64,000 bases of DNA, taken from contig NC_037650.1 of assembly GCF_003254395.2 (NCBI RefSeq), forward strand, positions 6,510,071-6,574,070. Direction: 5' to 3'. Numbering within the stretch: position 1 is the stretch's first letter; each line of letters opens with the position of its first letter. A model generated the notes under the pieces. That model did no database searches and was not told the origin of the DNA. It saw only the letters and a list, made by a program, of their open reading frames with translations. A program made the position numbers and the translations under genes. Source of the stretch: Apis mellifera (taxonomy: Eukaryota; Arthropoda; Insecta; Hymenoptera; Apidae). Shown one piece after another: positions 21,801 through 34,800 of the stretch.

Positions 21801-24800
21801 AATTTCTGAATGAACTTCCTGACATCCAACAGCGGCTCCTCGATCGATACCCGCCCCCTCCCTCCTCGATCCCGGTTGAAGGGGAAAGGAACGAACCGAG
21901 GAATCGTATATTTGTGAGTTTAAATGCCGGACAGAGATTCGAAACATCCAGCCTGAGAATATTTATCTGTTTCTCGAATGTTTCCAAGTGTGTGTTTCAC
22001 CAACTTTAAAAGTACAGTTGAATTTTTAACTACGTACTTAGGTTCATAAATATAAGTCTGAAGATTTTTCTGGGGAAACAAGGGAAAATTTTCAATGGGA
22101 TAAAAGCGAATGGTTACAATCCCAAGATGATCGCTAATTGCGAATCTTCCTTTTGCACGATTCTTGCAAAATTCTTTCTAAATTCCGAGAATACCATGTT
22201 CTGGTAACGAGAATAGAAGAACTTCATCTGGAAGCAACTTTCAATCAGGGGCCACTTTTATAACGCGCACAAAGAGGAAAAATGAAATTGATACGGATTT
22301 TATCGCGGTATCTTAAAATTCGAACTGGATCGAGGAGGCAACGCAGAAGGACTGCACGAGATCACGCCCCGTGCTGCACCCTGCAGCGCGAATTTTCGAG
22401 CATCCCCTCCACTGGAGCGCCGCGGGAGCTCGCCGGGGAGCACTGTTTCCCGTGCGATGGATGCGCACGGGGTAATCCCTTTCCATTGGGACCGGTAAAC
22501 ATCGGCCATTGAGAAGGGCATCCCGCCCTCCGTAAATCCCTGGCCACGTTTAACGCGATCATTTCGAAAATCGGATTTAGCCCCATTGTGCCCACTTAAG
22601 GGGATGACACCGATCTCTTACCCTCCGCGGGTAAGCTACTTTCGTCCGTCGATGCTGCATACCGCAACATCGGCCCATGGAACATATGCCTTCCATCTCC
22701 ATGGATTTCCTTTCAGGGTGTAAAAGTGATCTTTACGAGAGTGGACGACAAATGTTATTTTACGTGGATTACGATTATTACGTTGGATTGGAAATTTGTT
22801 CGAGTAGATGTTCGAAAACGTTCGATTTGTTTTCAATTTATTTCGTAAAAATGGAAAAGATATTTTGGTATTATTTGAACGGAGGAGGAAGAAAGATACG
22901 AAGAAAATATCAGAATCTTTCCTCGTGAAAGGAAAAAATCAGTGGATTTGAAATTAAGATAAGATTCAATTTTCTAATTTTCTTACCCGATCTCTCGCAA
23001 TTATCGTAAAAAGAAGTAAGAAAATTAGTCTCACGAATCCCTTACACGCGAAGGGAATTTTTTAAACGTTTATTAAAGAATTTTCTTTTTCAACTTTCCT
23101 TATCCGACCACCTTTCGAAACGTTTCCGATTGACTGATAAAAACTGTTGCCGCACACAGCACTCGACATTTCCCATACCGCGTTATTCCTCGAAGCATCT
23201 CTCCGGATAATCTGTCAAGCGTTTCACTTCTCCGATCATCATAGATCTCCTTCGAATATTCCTATCCGCAAAATGCGCGAGCACCTCTCGACAGGAGAGC
23301 ATGTATCCATTCGATATCCCGATAGATATGAGATGAGGAGGAGTGGGACGAGCACTTTCAGCTTTCTCGCAGGGGAGACGCGGAGAGTGCATAGAGACGG
23401 ATAGGAAAAGAGAGGCGAGTGCACTTTCGAAAATCTCGTGACTCGCCTCTTCCCTGTCGCGGTATAATGCCCTGCTAGGTAAAGAAAAGAGGAGAAACTC
23501 GTTGGGAAGGGAGGAAGAGGGACGACGAAACCGGTGCCTCGTAAAAGGAAAACGGAATCGAGGGTGAGCCGGAGCATGGCCATTTTGTCTGTTTAGTTCC
23601 ACACGGAGACATCCGATGTATGGACTCCGCGGTGCGTATAATCGCTAATGCTCAAACCCCCTTATCCATCCCCGGTGGGGAGGAGGGTTAAAACCGAACC
23701 CCCGCTAATCTCATAGGTAGCCCCCCTTTCCACGCCACCACGCCAACGAACCCCGTGAGATTTTGGAGACACCGCCGTCAGACACCCCGTTCGTCTCTTA
23801 CTCGTCTCTCAACGAATATATGCTAATTAAACGTATGAAATTCGTCGTGCCTCTTCGTGTCCTTTCCATCGAGATTAAGTCCAATTACGATTTCTCTTTC
23901 GAAAGATGGTAATTTTTCGATAAATCCGAAGACACGTGTATAGATTTTGGAAAGTAATCGTATCATCGAATCGTGGTGTAAAAGAAATCGCTCTTGTTTA
24001 CCTCTTTTCCACCCTGTCAAAATGGATCGATTCCCGACCACCGAGCTCGAATGCTTCGGGACCATTCGATGCATTCGAGGGCCATTTTCTTCCTCCCTCC
24101 TTTTCTCCTCTCTCTCTCTTGACGCGGATCATTGCAGCCTTTTTGCGGGCTTTTTGCGGTCTTTTGTAAGAAACACGGTGGCCGAAAATTCCACTTGGTC
24201 CATGTCACAGGGTTCACAGTCCATTGGATCGTGAGCTAGACTCTCCTTGTCGTTCGCGGAGCACCGAGCCCGAAGAATGGATCGAATTGGTCTTTTCCAT
24301 TTTCGCGTGTAATACCCGATCGAAAACTCGTCCAGCTGTGCGTGGAAGAGGAACATGGGGAAGAGAGGAAGCAAACGAACGATGGTCGATCGATTTTATT
24401 TTTTATACAAAAATAATTCCGTTTAAAAAAAGAAAAGAAAAAGAAATAAATACTATCGCGAAGAAGGCGTTTCGAATTGGGGATCGACTGGGCCAACGTT
24501 CCTCTCCGTTACGACGAACGGATAGCAAAATAGTTTTCCGTCTTCCGAGCCGAAAAGACCTGAAGGCGAAGTCCCTCGGTCGATCCGTTTAGCCATCAGA
24601 GGAGTAGTAGGTACTCGTCTCTGGTCGCCGTCGGCCTCTGATTGTCCTTTATTGGGTTAAATTGAACTTCCTTCTCGTGATACGCGGCTCGCATCAACTC
24701 ACTCGCTCTGAGTAGTTGCTTAGCTCTTAAACATCTGTGTAGGTACGGGGTGTTCTTGAAGTATCTCGATTTATCTTCGGCCTGCCGGAACGACGCCATC

Positions 24801-24990
24801 CATCCTAAAGTAGTGACGAGGAGGAGAGAGGGAAGAAGAGAGGAAAGAAGGAGGAGGAGGAGGAAGAAAAAAAAGGAGAAAAGAGAAAAAAGAAAGAAAA
24901 TCTCGACATCAATTTTCACCGATCGTAATGACATCCTAGCCGAGCACAAAAGACGTCTTTCACGACGATAAAATATCGTTACGTTGATGG
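18852..24990. other. intergenic sequence, no gene seen
   Basis: No coding exon recognised in about 6 kb. It contains a T-rich run (19098-19128), CpG-rich DNA around 19560-20040 and 22320-22660, GA/CT-rich tracts near 21260-21296, and a GGA/GAAA tract at 24821-24899. A short inverted repeat (GATTCC/GGAATC) lies near 20228-20241. Open frames show no recognisable domain. Confidence 0.55.
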
Positions 24991-25001
24991 TAAGGAGGTA
25001 A

Positions 25002-25013
25002 GGTTAGGTTAGG
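25002..25013 (+). repeat. short TTAGG-type motif
   Basis: GGTTAGGTTAGG, two to two-and-a-half units of the ancestral insect telomere repeat, preceded by imperfect GTAAGG units from about 24989. Far too short to be a telomere; such motifs are scattered through insect chromosomes. Confidence 0.7.
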
Positions 25014-27180
25014 ATCGATCTACGAGAATTATAATTAGATTTCTTTAAGGGGACGAGTTATTTATTTTCTTCTCTTTTTTTAAGAATCGTCTCTCAGATG
25101 AGAAGAGTAGATTATTTTCGGGAAGATAGAAACGGAGGAAGACACCCTGTAGATGAACGGGCGGCCGAGTCATGCGAGCTCAAGAGTTAAGAGTTTGGGT
25201 TTGCGCTGCGCAACAATTCGCGAGGGGGCGAACCGCGGACTCAGGAATTCAGAGCGGGTAAATACGGTGGGCGTCCTTATTCTTACGTGCGGAGAACGCG
25301 AATCCCGCGACCTGTGAACCACTCTTAATATAACGTGACATAGCGTCAAAGGCGTCGCTTTGACCAGCTTGCCTCCGTCCACGGAGACTCGTTCGTGTTT
25401 AACGACGTTAACGACGTTGGCATTTTACCGAAACGGTAGAACCTCGCTAAACTGGAACACCTCTTCGCCTCTCCTGGCCCGCGTTCAACATCATCGTTTT
25501 CGGATATTTATCTCGGATATCGATTTCGATCGACAGAAGAGGGAAGACGATTGACTGGCCACGATGATTGTTAAGAGAATAAAATTATTAATTTGAGAGA
25601 GGAAATTTGGAAGGAGAGAAAGTGATATGATTCGCGATCAACGTTGCGAGTGAACGCGGTTGCTTAGATCCAGAATTCATTCTGGAAGAGAGAATTGTCG
25701 GCCGATGGTTGAGAATCCCTGCTTGAGGGAATCGTACTGATAAGAATGAATTATGCAGATGAATGTTGCGGCGATGTCGCCGATGTATCAAACCGCCTCA
25801 ACTAGCTCATTCTCCTTCGTTATCTATTCGTTGACGAGTCCGACGTGATCGTGGACCAGAAATCCGGACTTGTTCCCATGTTCCACTTATAGCATTTGGT
25901 CCAATCGCACGCGTCTGACTTTAGACGATGTCTGATAGCCCTAGAATCAACATCGGGCACCGGCCCTGCATATATCCCTATCAACCCTTCAATTCTAGTT
26001 GCTAGAATAGAAACGCACGCCGGTTGGATAAACGGTTTCCACGTTATAAACGTCGTTCAACGAGTTCCAATCCTTCGAATCTTGGATATTTAAATTTGAA
26101 ACGCTCGTCGCAACGATAAAATAAATGGAACGAAACGAACATATCATTAATTATTAACAGGACGCGATAAAATTGAAAATTCCTTCCTCGACGTGTGTTC
26201 AACTTCTAAAAAAAAAAAAAAAAAAAAAACTGTAAAAGCATAAAATCGGGAAAAATTGAACGCGAGCCGGGCAATTTCCACCCTTGCTCGAGACACGGTA
26301 TCCCCATAAAGATTGAGTGAAATATCCGGTGGGCCGGAGCGGCCGAAAAAGGCGGTCGATTCGAGTCGAGGCAAGGTAGGCTAACCGTTAATGATCTTCA
26401 AACAAGTCTCGCGTCAATTTCCCAGCAGGCAATTCGGTCAGTCCGGACAAACAGGTGGAATAAAGGAATAAGGTAACGAGCCCGAGGTGCGTGTTGCCTG
26501 AAACGAAGCGCGCCTTACTGGATTTCTAGAGGCCGCCGAGGAATGAAAAAGGTAAAAAGGTGGAGGGAGAAAGAGAAACGAAGAGAGAGAGAGAGGGACG
26601 AAGGCGGCAGAGGAAGGTGACGATAGATCATTAGGCAGTTGACTCGGTTTAAGTAACGGTGGCTAATTACTCCGGGCGAGAGTTAATAACGTAGCGAAAG
26701 GAAGAGGCCGAGGGAGGTCAGGAGGCACGGCCACGTCGATATTCGATTCCACATGTTGGCCGTTCCGCGTGTTACGTCGACAAAAGTCGAGGAGGGGGAG
26801 GAGGAGGAGGATGAGGAAAGAGGGTCGCGAGTAGGAAGGGGAAGGAGGAGAGGGGGAGGAGAGGTGACTTAATGATGCCGCATCCGGGAGTCGCCAGGAC
26901 ATTGTACCGCGCAAAAAAGGATCTTATAACGCGTTCACAGCTGGACCCGCATTCTACGTGTTCGAATGGGAGACCCCGATCCATTAACGACCCGACGCAA
27001 ACATTAATAATCCGCAGCTTCGCCTCGATTGCCGTGCGAGCTGCAAGGTGGCAGCCTTGGCCAGGTGACGTAATAGTGGCCCGATCTTTTCTGTCCCAGC
27101 TTCCTGGACCCTCCGCCCGGGAGGGGGAGATCTGTCTATCCGCGTGGAAGATGAAAGATGAAAGTAGATCGGCGCTACTG
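25014..27180. other. intergenic sequence, no gene seen
   Basis: No gene recognised. It holds a 16-base palindrome (25670-25685), an A22 run (26208-26229), GA-rich tracts near 26560-26610, and a GGA-rich tract at 26790-26865. The last part (about 26870-27170) is CpG-rich. Confidence 0.55.
26208..26229. repeat. A22 homopolymer
   Basis: Run of 22 A residues. No upstream retroelement body or target-site duplication was recognised. Confidence 0.9.
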
Positions 27181-27386
27181 AAGAATTTTTAGGGATCGTT
27201 GTAGGAAAGGAAGTGTAATACATTCCAAAAGTATCGATCGATTTTTATTATTTATCGATAGATGCATCATTCTATCTCATCTTTATCTCGCGTTGTAATC
27301 CATGATTGTCTAAAATGTATATTATAAAAGAAATCATGTCTTGGTATTAGATATCGATATTTTTGGTCAACTTAGATGACTTAGAA

Positions 27387-27447
27387 ATTGCTATATAATT
27401 ACGCTCAACTGGCATTTCTTATATCGTAGCGTAATTATTATTGCTAT
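27387..27447. repeat. small palindromic element with 8-base direct repeats
   Basis: ATTGCTAT occurs at 27387-27394 and again at 27440-27447. Between them ATAATTACGCT (27395-27405) is the exact reverse complement of AGCGTAATTAT (27428-27438), with a 22-base loop. The architecture (direct repeat, inverted repeat, loop, inverted repeat, direct repeat) is that of a miniature inverted-repeat element with its target-site duplication, but at about 45 bases it is shorter than usual for such elements. It may be a remnant or coincidence. Confidence 0.45.
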
Positions 27448-27867
27448 TCTAGGAAAGATAGATAGAAAGCATTATCATATTTAAATTCGAAACTCTTTAT
27501 TTTTCAAATAATTAATCGATAAATTGATCGTCACTCTCTTTTTTCATTAGTAGATAACTCTTCGATCGGATGAAATCGGAACCGAACATCTGAATCACAT
27601 CTCATCTCGACTTGCGCAATCTCTACGCAACTCTACGTAAATCTATCGAACGAATCGCTTTCACGTAGAAGAGGATTCGATGATTTCCCCCAGCTATGGG
27701 AAAATGGACAAGGCAGAGAGGCTCGTATCGCGAGATAAGTAAGCCGATTCGGTTCGATTTCAAAAAAGCATCGGCCTCCCGCGGCGAGGATTCTCGTTCG
27801 TCCATTCATCCAGCCGCGAGTTACGTTGTCTTCCGCCGCGCGCGTTGAAAGAGAAGGGCGACGCGAA

Positions 27868-27940
27868 GAGAAGGAGGAGAAGAAGAAGAAGGAGGACGAG
27901 GAGGAGGAGGAGGAGGAGGAGGAGGAGGAAGAAGAGGAAA
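27868..27940. repeat. (GAA)n/(GGA)n microsatellite
   Basis: A purine-only tract of about 70 bases built of GAA, GGA and GAC-variant units, with about ten nearly pure GGA units in its centre. Confidence 0.88.
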
Positions 27941-28814
27941 CATAGAGGTGGAGGAGAATAGAGCGTACAATCACGATGAGTAGCAGCCCTGAGGTGCGAG
28001 CCGCGAGTGGAAAGGCTCCCGGGCTGCCAACCTAATAAAGCAATTTGTCACGGTTGTCGTCCGAATGCCAGCCATACATTAACACACAATCTCGCCTCCG
28101 AGATAGTCGGCCTTCGTCCTCCTCGCCTTCTCTCGCTCCCTCCTTTTCCTCCTGGACCATCCTCGCCCCCTTCTGTTTTCCCCTTTTCCATAGCTGCTCC
28201 CTGCTTTCTCTTTCCACGTCCTCCTTCCTCGTCACGGCTCGAAAATTCTCTCCGATTCTGGTTTATCCGTCGACCCTTCGTTATTCCAAAGAACGCGTTA
28301 TTAACAGGATTTCTTATTTCGTATATCGAGAATTACAATTATTCTTTTTCTAATTAGAAAACGATTTCGAAGAACCTTTCCCTTCGTTTAATATTTTCCA
28401 ATCGTTTCATATATACCAGCTTCGCTTTTGAATCGAACGAATCAAATCGAAACTTTCTCCTTTTCTTCTACTTTTCTTATATATATATACTTTTGTTGCA
28501 ACGGATTTACCTTATACAACTCGAAAACAATATTATCCTGGCCAGGTCTTGAGTTGGAGGAGCAACGGCCGGCCGGATTATTACGCGGTTTTTGCACCGT
28601 GACCCTGGAACAACCGGGCTCTCCCCCATCGCCGATGAGGAGGAGAGAGATTCTGACTTCCTCCGCGCGACTGTCCTCCCTGTTGCAAAAGCTATGAGGT
28701 TCTGCAGCTTCTTGCTACCGGCGAGAAGCACCACTCTCTCTCGGAGGTGCGGGACATTCGTGATTGATGGATCCTCTCTCTCCGAGCGGTCTTCGCCGGC
28801 GAATCAGACGGCCG

Positions 28815-28816
<2 letters not shown>

Positions 28817-28852
<36 letters not shown>
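28817..28852. repeat. (CT)18 microsatellite
   Basis: Eighteen uninterrupted CT units in a CpG-rich, pyrimidine-rich setting. Confidence 0.92.
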
Positions 28853-28856
<4 letters not shown>

Positions 28857-30110
28857 CTCGCCTCCTTTCTCCGTCGCTTCGCGTTTCTTCCTTCTCCTCC
28901 CCACCCCCTCCCCCCTTGACGATCGTACGCCTTCGCATCCGACCGCTGCCGATCTGGCTTTCTAATCAAGAATTATTGGTCACACTCGCTATTGTGTTAC
29001 CAGACGAACACGGTAGCTTCGTCTCCACCACCGCGTGTAACGTGAAACGGAGAGACGACAGAGAGAGAGAGAGAAGAGAGGGAAAGAGGGAAAGATGATG
29101 AGGGGAGCGAGGATGCATATATTCGAGGAATCACAGGCGCACACCGTGTAATACATTGTATGGAAACGTGTAATTTCGTTGGCTTGGACATTGTATCGGC
29201 GACCACGGTTTCGACCATGTTTTTTCCACCGATTCGGAATTCCGCCGCCATGAAGATATTAAACACGTTGCCCGCCACGCCTCGATAATTCAATTCCCGG
29301 AATCGGCCCTCGCTTCCCTTTATCGGCTGCGCCTCTCGCGGGATGATCGCCGCCCCTAAAAATCACAGTACTCGAGAAATGTCGGTACGGGGAGAGGAGA
29401 GGGGGGAGGTCCTCCTCGTAAAACGTTTTTCTTTTTTTTTTTTTAAAAGGAGTACCGTACGATGGACATTGTATGCATACACGGAGTGTGATATCTTCTC
29501 CTCGGGCGGGTGATCGACTTCTGCTCGTTCGGTTTCACGATCGGTGGTGGTTTTTATTTTTATTTTTCCTTCGTCGTCGAAGGAGATCGGGGAAGGGGGA
29601 GAACAACTTTGATCGCGTTTGATCCTCCTCGACAGAGGAGGAGACGATTTTTTTTTTTTAACGAGGCGCGTTTCATTTTTTTTCTTTTTGCTCGAGAATG
29701 GGAGACTTATTGCGCGGATAATCTCAGTGATCTTGGCGCGCATAAAGATCGGTGGAACGGAATTTTAGTAGTAGCCGCTGCCAACTTCTCCGTACGAGAT
29801 GATCAATGTTATTACGTAAAATTGGTTTTATCTTGTTTGGAAGATCTAAACCGATCGGTTCCCGATTCGTAATACGATAAGAGGAATCTGCAGAAGGTTT
29901 TTCTTTTTCTCTTCGAGAATTTTCCGTGCGCAGTATTTGCTTCTTATTCAACCGGTCTTAAGAACGAAGCTTCCTCCTTCGTATCTTCGAAGTGAGTAAC
30001 CGTCCAGCAATTGAACTTTATATTTTCATATAAAGATCTCTTCAAATTCATTGTATTCGACATGTTGAAGAGAATCAATTCCCGTTAAAAACTCTCACTT
30101 TGTTTCATCG

Positions 30111-30590
30111 ATGGCGAAACGATCACCGCACGTTTTCCAAGGGATGAGATTGGGGATGGACGGGTTGTCGCCGAGTTGGCGTGGATCCACCGTGTCGTCG
30201 ACACGGTGTTTCCAGTTCAAGGTCGAGAATCTAGGATGGGTCGCATGTCGAAGGAAGCGCGATGTATCGGCGTTCGGTGGTCAGCCACATGGCGAATTAA
30301 GGGGTCGGCCCATTACCGATTTGACCTCGGATGACCCGGCAGTGTATACAGAGCTGGTTGCGTGCTGCTTGATTCAATTAACCCCACGACACACGAACAC
30401 GCGCTTAAACATCATAGTGTTGCGCTCTATGCATACGCGGACGCGCATTGCACGTGTGGGGCCGTCGTCGGTCGAACGGAGCACGATGCCACGACGAATC
30501 AGTTGTCCTCGCGAGGGTGGATCATCGGATCCTCGCCAATTAGATTCATAAGAATCTATGAAGAATTACTCCAAAGTTATTAGAAATTCC
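30111..30590. other. CpG-rich block with two adjacent palindromes
   Basis: A CpG-rich segment bounded by AT-richer DNA. It holds GTGGATCCAC (30181-30190) and, overlapping its end, a 21-base palindrome (30188-30208). A frame at 30111-30551 on the + strand begins with ATG and is open for 146 codons, but I see no domain or protein-like pattern. I treat the block as noncoding, possibly regulatory. Confidence 0.4.
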
Positions 30591-33500
30591 AAGTGGAAAC
30601 TCGATTCAACTTGATCGTACGTTAATTTAATTCTTATATCAGCGCTTTATGTTACAGTTTTCACGAGATGATACGGTGTCGAAGAAGGATTAAATTCTCG
30701 ATGAAAGGAGAAAAACGTGGAAAAATATGGAGGGTGTTGGATTGGTTCGAGCAAGCAATAGCTGTCCAATTCGCGGTGGCAAATTACAGGCCGGTTTAAT
30801 TCAAATATATATAGATATATATATATATAAATGTGTACACATAATACAAATTGTTTGAAATTAGCGGGTTAACAGGCGTGTCCAGTATCATTAACTGGAG
30901 CGTTAGAGGGGAGGACGTGGGTGTTAAACAGATCAGAAAGTCGTTGGATCGATAAGCTTAAATCGCTCTCTCGTGTTCCGTCTGCAATTTGCGAAAGGAC
31001 CTCTTAATTCGATGCGGTTTTCTGTACCTACCTACCCCCTGACTTCGACCCTGGCAGGCACGAACAACGTGTAAATATGTAACGAGTTCATTAGACTCGT
31101 TGGTCCGGCCAACTTTCGTCGCCCCTTCCATAACGGCGATCGTCCCGCCAATTACGGTTTCACCGAATTTCCGCCGTTAACTATCCTCCAAAATCCACTT
31201 TCTTTCCCACGGACGACAACCCGTGGCTCTTCAATCGATGGATCCGATCATCGATCAACTCTCCTCCCGAAATTAAATTCCTTCTCGATGATTATCTATC
31301 ATCGTGATGTTTATGTTTCAGGAAAGATCGGGAATTTAAAATTATCGCGTTCGCGAGTGAAATACAATGCAACGACTCGATAGAAGAAAAAAATACGAGA
31401 CAAAGATGGTCATTCGTTTCGATATACACCGCCACTGTAGACAAATTTAATTCATTCGACCTCACTTTAATCTCTTTCCACCTACGTGCGTGGACGCGTG
31501 AAGATGCAACGAAAGAGAGAAAGAGAGAGATAAAGAGAGAATGAAAAGGAACCGCGTCTTTTTTCGGGCCTATAATTGTCTAATTGACAAGTGCGTGTGT
31601 GTGTGGAAAGAAAAAGGAGCCCTTTTCGAACTCGAAGAGACAATCGCGCGGCGCAATCAGTATCGTGTTTCCCCCCTCGGTTGCTTCGGTTCCCTTTTAT
31701 GCAACGTTAACGCCCAACAAATGGACCTCTCCACTTCTATCGCGTCAACGCATTTGATAAGAGGCGAGGTCACCCGGTTACCAGTCAACAGATGCGGCCA
31801 ATTGGCCGGGGTCTAATGCCGTTCGCCAAGCGGTAGCCGGCGGCCCTGTACCGGCACGCAAAAAAAAAAAAAAAAAAAAAAAAAGGAGGAAAAAGAAAGA
31901 AAAAGGTGCACGAGAAATTCTCGCCCGATTCGGAAAGAATATACAGCCCTCGCGCAAACGTGGAGTAAATTGAAGAGCGACGCGGTTGTCCAACTCCGGC
32001 CAGTATTTTCGAGCTGGTTTAGAAACGGAGGGAAAGATTCGTTTAATGGAAAAAGCGGTGGAACGAGATAGCTTCTTACAGAGACTTGCTTATTTAGGGT
32101 TTTCTAGATCGTTAATTCGAGCTTTCTTTCTTGGGACAAATTGGGGAATGGGATTGATAATTAAGAATCACGAGAAGCGTTTTATTAATTAATATCGTAG
32201 AGGATGATTCCAATCACGAGATGGGTAGTTAGATTTAAAAGTAAAAATTTGTTAGTTCTTTTTCTTTAACATTTTTATCGCAAATTATAATTAAAATTAA
32301 GATACAATATCGAAAAGAAAAATGAAAATATTCGAATATTAGTATTCGCGAGATAAAACACATTTAATTCCCGTTTCATCGGGACAATACGCACTCGACT
32401 GGTGCATTAACGGTGTATGTGTACGTAATCCTTAAGTGTAACTTAACTTAGCGCGTAATGCACCCTACGATATTAGGGAGCGTGCAACGACGAGCAACGC
32501 TCGAGCGTGTGCACGCATCGTTCCGTCCTTTTTCGACGAACGCGTTGTTGCATCCATCCTATATCCGTGTATTATACATATATATATATGTATATGTGCG
32601 CGCATTTACAGAGCCCTTCGCGTTTGCACTTCAACCGACCGCCTCTCGCGCACCATTCTCCCCATCGATGCTGCGCTCCCTCACCCCCTTCGGCCCCTCG
32701 TGGCCTGATTGAATCTACTCCGCGGCGGCTTTTATTTCGCGCCGTGGAAACCCGAGCCAATCCGTTCTCGTTCCACGAACTCAGCCGCGCCGAAAGTCAC
32801 GTTTCGTTACTGGACCGTTCGTCGAGATTTTTTTCAATTAGCCAAGCGCCTATCCCCCGTCCAAGTGCTTTTGTTCTTTTCTTGCCCGCCGTTGATAGCA
32901 TCCGCACATCGAAATATCGGAATGCTTTCTCTTAAAAACTTGTCGTCTCTTCGGATGAAGATACAAATTTTTCAGAAATTTTTAAGACGACGATTAAAAA
33001 AGCTAACTAATAAGCGTTTAACGATTTCACTCTCTTTAAAAATCTCACCAATTTATTGGAGATAATGATACGTAAAAATGTTTCCACTGCGGGTAAAAAA
33101 TACGTATAAAATATTCCTGGAAAAATGTTGGGGAGGATTCACCTGTTAAAAGAAATCTCGATCGAGGGCATCAAGTTTCTCGGTGGATCCCTTCTGCAAT
33201 CGGCGTTGCAACCCAAGTTTCGATGTCACAAGTTTCTGCTGGATGTCGAGAGTGGTTGTTAAAACGGGGTGTCGCAATCGTGGTCGGCGAGTTGCCACCG
33301 CCGTTGTTGCTGATCCCTCGTACTGCTGCGCAACAGTACCGCTGCTCCTCCGTCTTTCCGTAATCTCTCGAACTCTCGTCTCGCGAACGCGTATTACGCG
33401 GCCTTATACCTGTACGCCGCGCACGCTGCGATCGTGTACGTGTGTGTCCACGCGCGTTTACAACTTGGAACCGGCATTATTACGCTCTTGCCTACGCCGT

Positions 33501-34800
33501 GTGCAATTATAATTTTCGAGGTTTACTGCTGTCGAGCGGTTACTTTTTTTTTTTTCCCCCTCTCTCTCTCTCTCTCTTTTTTTTTTCATTCTTCCTTTTC
33601 GCGCCACAACTGCGGATTCCGCGGGCTAAATTCCCTCGGATTTTACGCGCGCTACGCCACGGTTGAGGCGAAATTACGTTCAATTATTTATTCCTGGAAC
33701 TTCGAGGAGAGAGGAGGAGGAGGAGGAAGGGAGAGATTCGAAACGTTTGCTCTCCCAGTTTCCACGTTCGAATTTCCACTCTAATAAACAATAGAATATG
33801 ATGATCGTAAAGAATTATATGTTTAGAGAGCAGAAGAAGCAATATCTCCGATCGATTCCATGATTTTTAAAATGGGAAGATGATCGATTCGGCAAAGGGC
33901 GAATAATTTGCAACGATCGAAATGATTCGTGAATACGTTGAAAAGAGTTGGAGATTCGTCGAAAAATTGCTAGATCAAATCACACACTTCTTATGCGCTA
34001 AATCTCTGCTTTTTCTAATTTTTACGAATCAAGACGTTTAAAAAGAGTAAGGCACGATAGGAGGGAAGGTTGGAAAGTAGGCACGATCCCGAAATGCGTC
34101 GCTATAAAAGTCAAATTACAAATTAGGCCCATTTACTCGCCCCTCCACTCGCGCCAGGGTGGATGCAACGGATGCGTTCATCCGCGGCGTGATTACGCAA
34201 CGCATCAACCCTCCTTTGACAATTAAACCTACGATCCAACCATGCTGATGATCCGACGAGTCGATCATCTTCATCGTCCATTCACGCTCGCGGAACTATG
34301 TGGAGCTCGTGTTTGCCGCGTGAACGCGTGCACGTGCGCTCTCCATTTCCGACCGTTTCTCTCCTTCCTGCCTCTGCCTCTCCCATCAAAATTCAATTTA
34401 CTCATTCCCAGAAGACGCTTTGCGATAAATTCTCAGAGACTGTCGTGCGGCGCAATAATTAATCGGGGAAATTGATTTCCGAATTATCCTTGTCTCTCCT
34501 CTCGAGAAAGGGTGGATGGATTCATTGGTTGTGAAACTTGTATCCTGCTCGATAATAACAGCGTGTCGTTTAATAAATTCTTCGTTCGCGCGATTAATCG
34601 CGATAAATCTTCTTAAAAAAAGATTCTTTTCTTTTCTTTTCAAAATTCGATCAAAAAGGACTTATTATTTATTTATCGAACCCTCCAACTAGCTCTGCTC
34701 GATCCGTTATCGCGATAACATTATCTCGAAGATGATCTCGAATCGTTGAATCGTCTTTTGACGATTCGTACGAAAATCCTCCGCAAAATCCTTCGCGGCC
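30591..34800. other. intergenic sequence, no gene seen
   Basis: No coding exon recognised. Contains a TA tract near 30808-30831, an A25 run at 31860-31884, AT-rich DNA at 32200-32400, a TA tract near 32577-32597, and a pyrimidine tract at 33545-33588. Confidence 0.55.
31860..31884. repeat. A25 homopolymer
   Basis: Longest A run in the window, followed by a GGA/GAAA-rich purine tract. The upstream flank is CpG-rich and shows no retroelement. Confidence 0.9.

Larger units (their letters stand above)
27448..30110. other. intergenic sequence, microsatellite-rich
   Basis: No coding exon recognised. Contains a GGA/GAA tract, pyrimidine-rich DNA at 28120-28230, a long (CT)n tract, a T-rich run near 29428-29442 and another at 29647-29660. 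Confidence 0.55.

Noticed and set aside
25144..25154. ACCCTGTAGAT, like the 5' end of miR-10
   Set aside because: The following bases diverge and no complementary arm is present within hairpin range.
30111..30551. 146-codon + strand frame starting at ATG
   Set aside because: CpG-rich and stop-poor, contains the palindromes, and has no domain or conserved-looking segment; kept only as a noncoding block.
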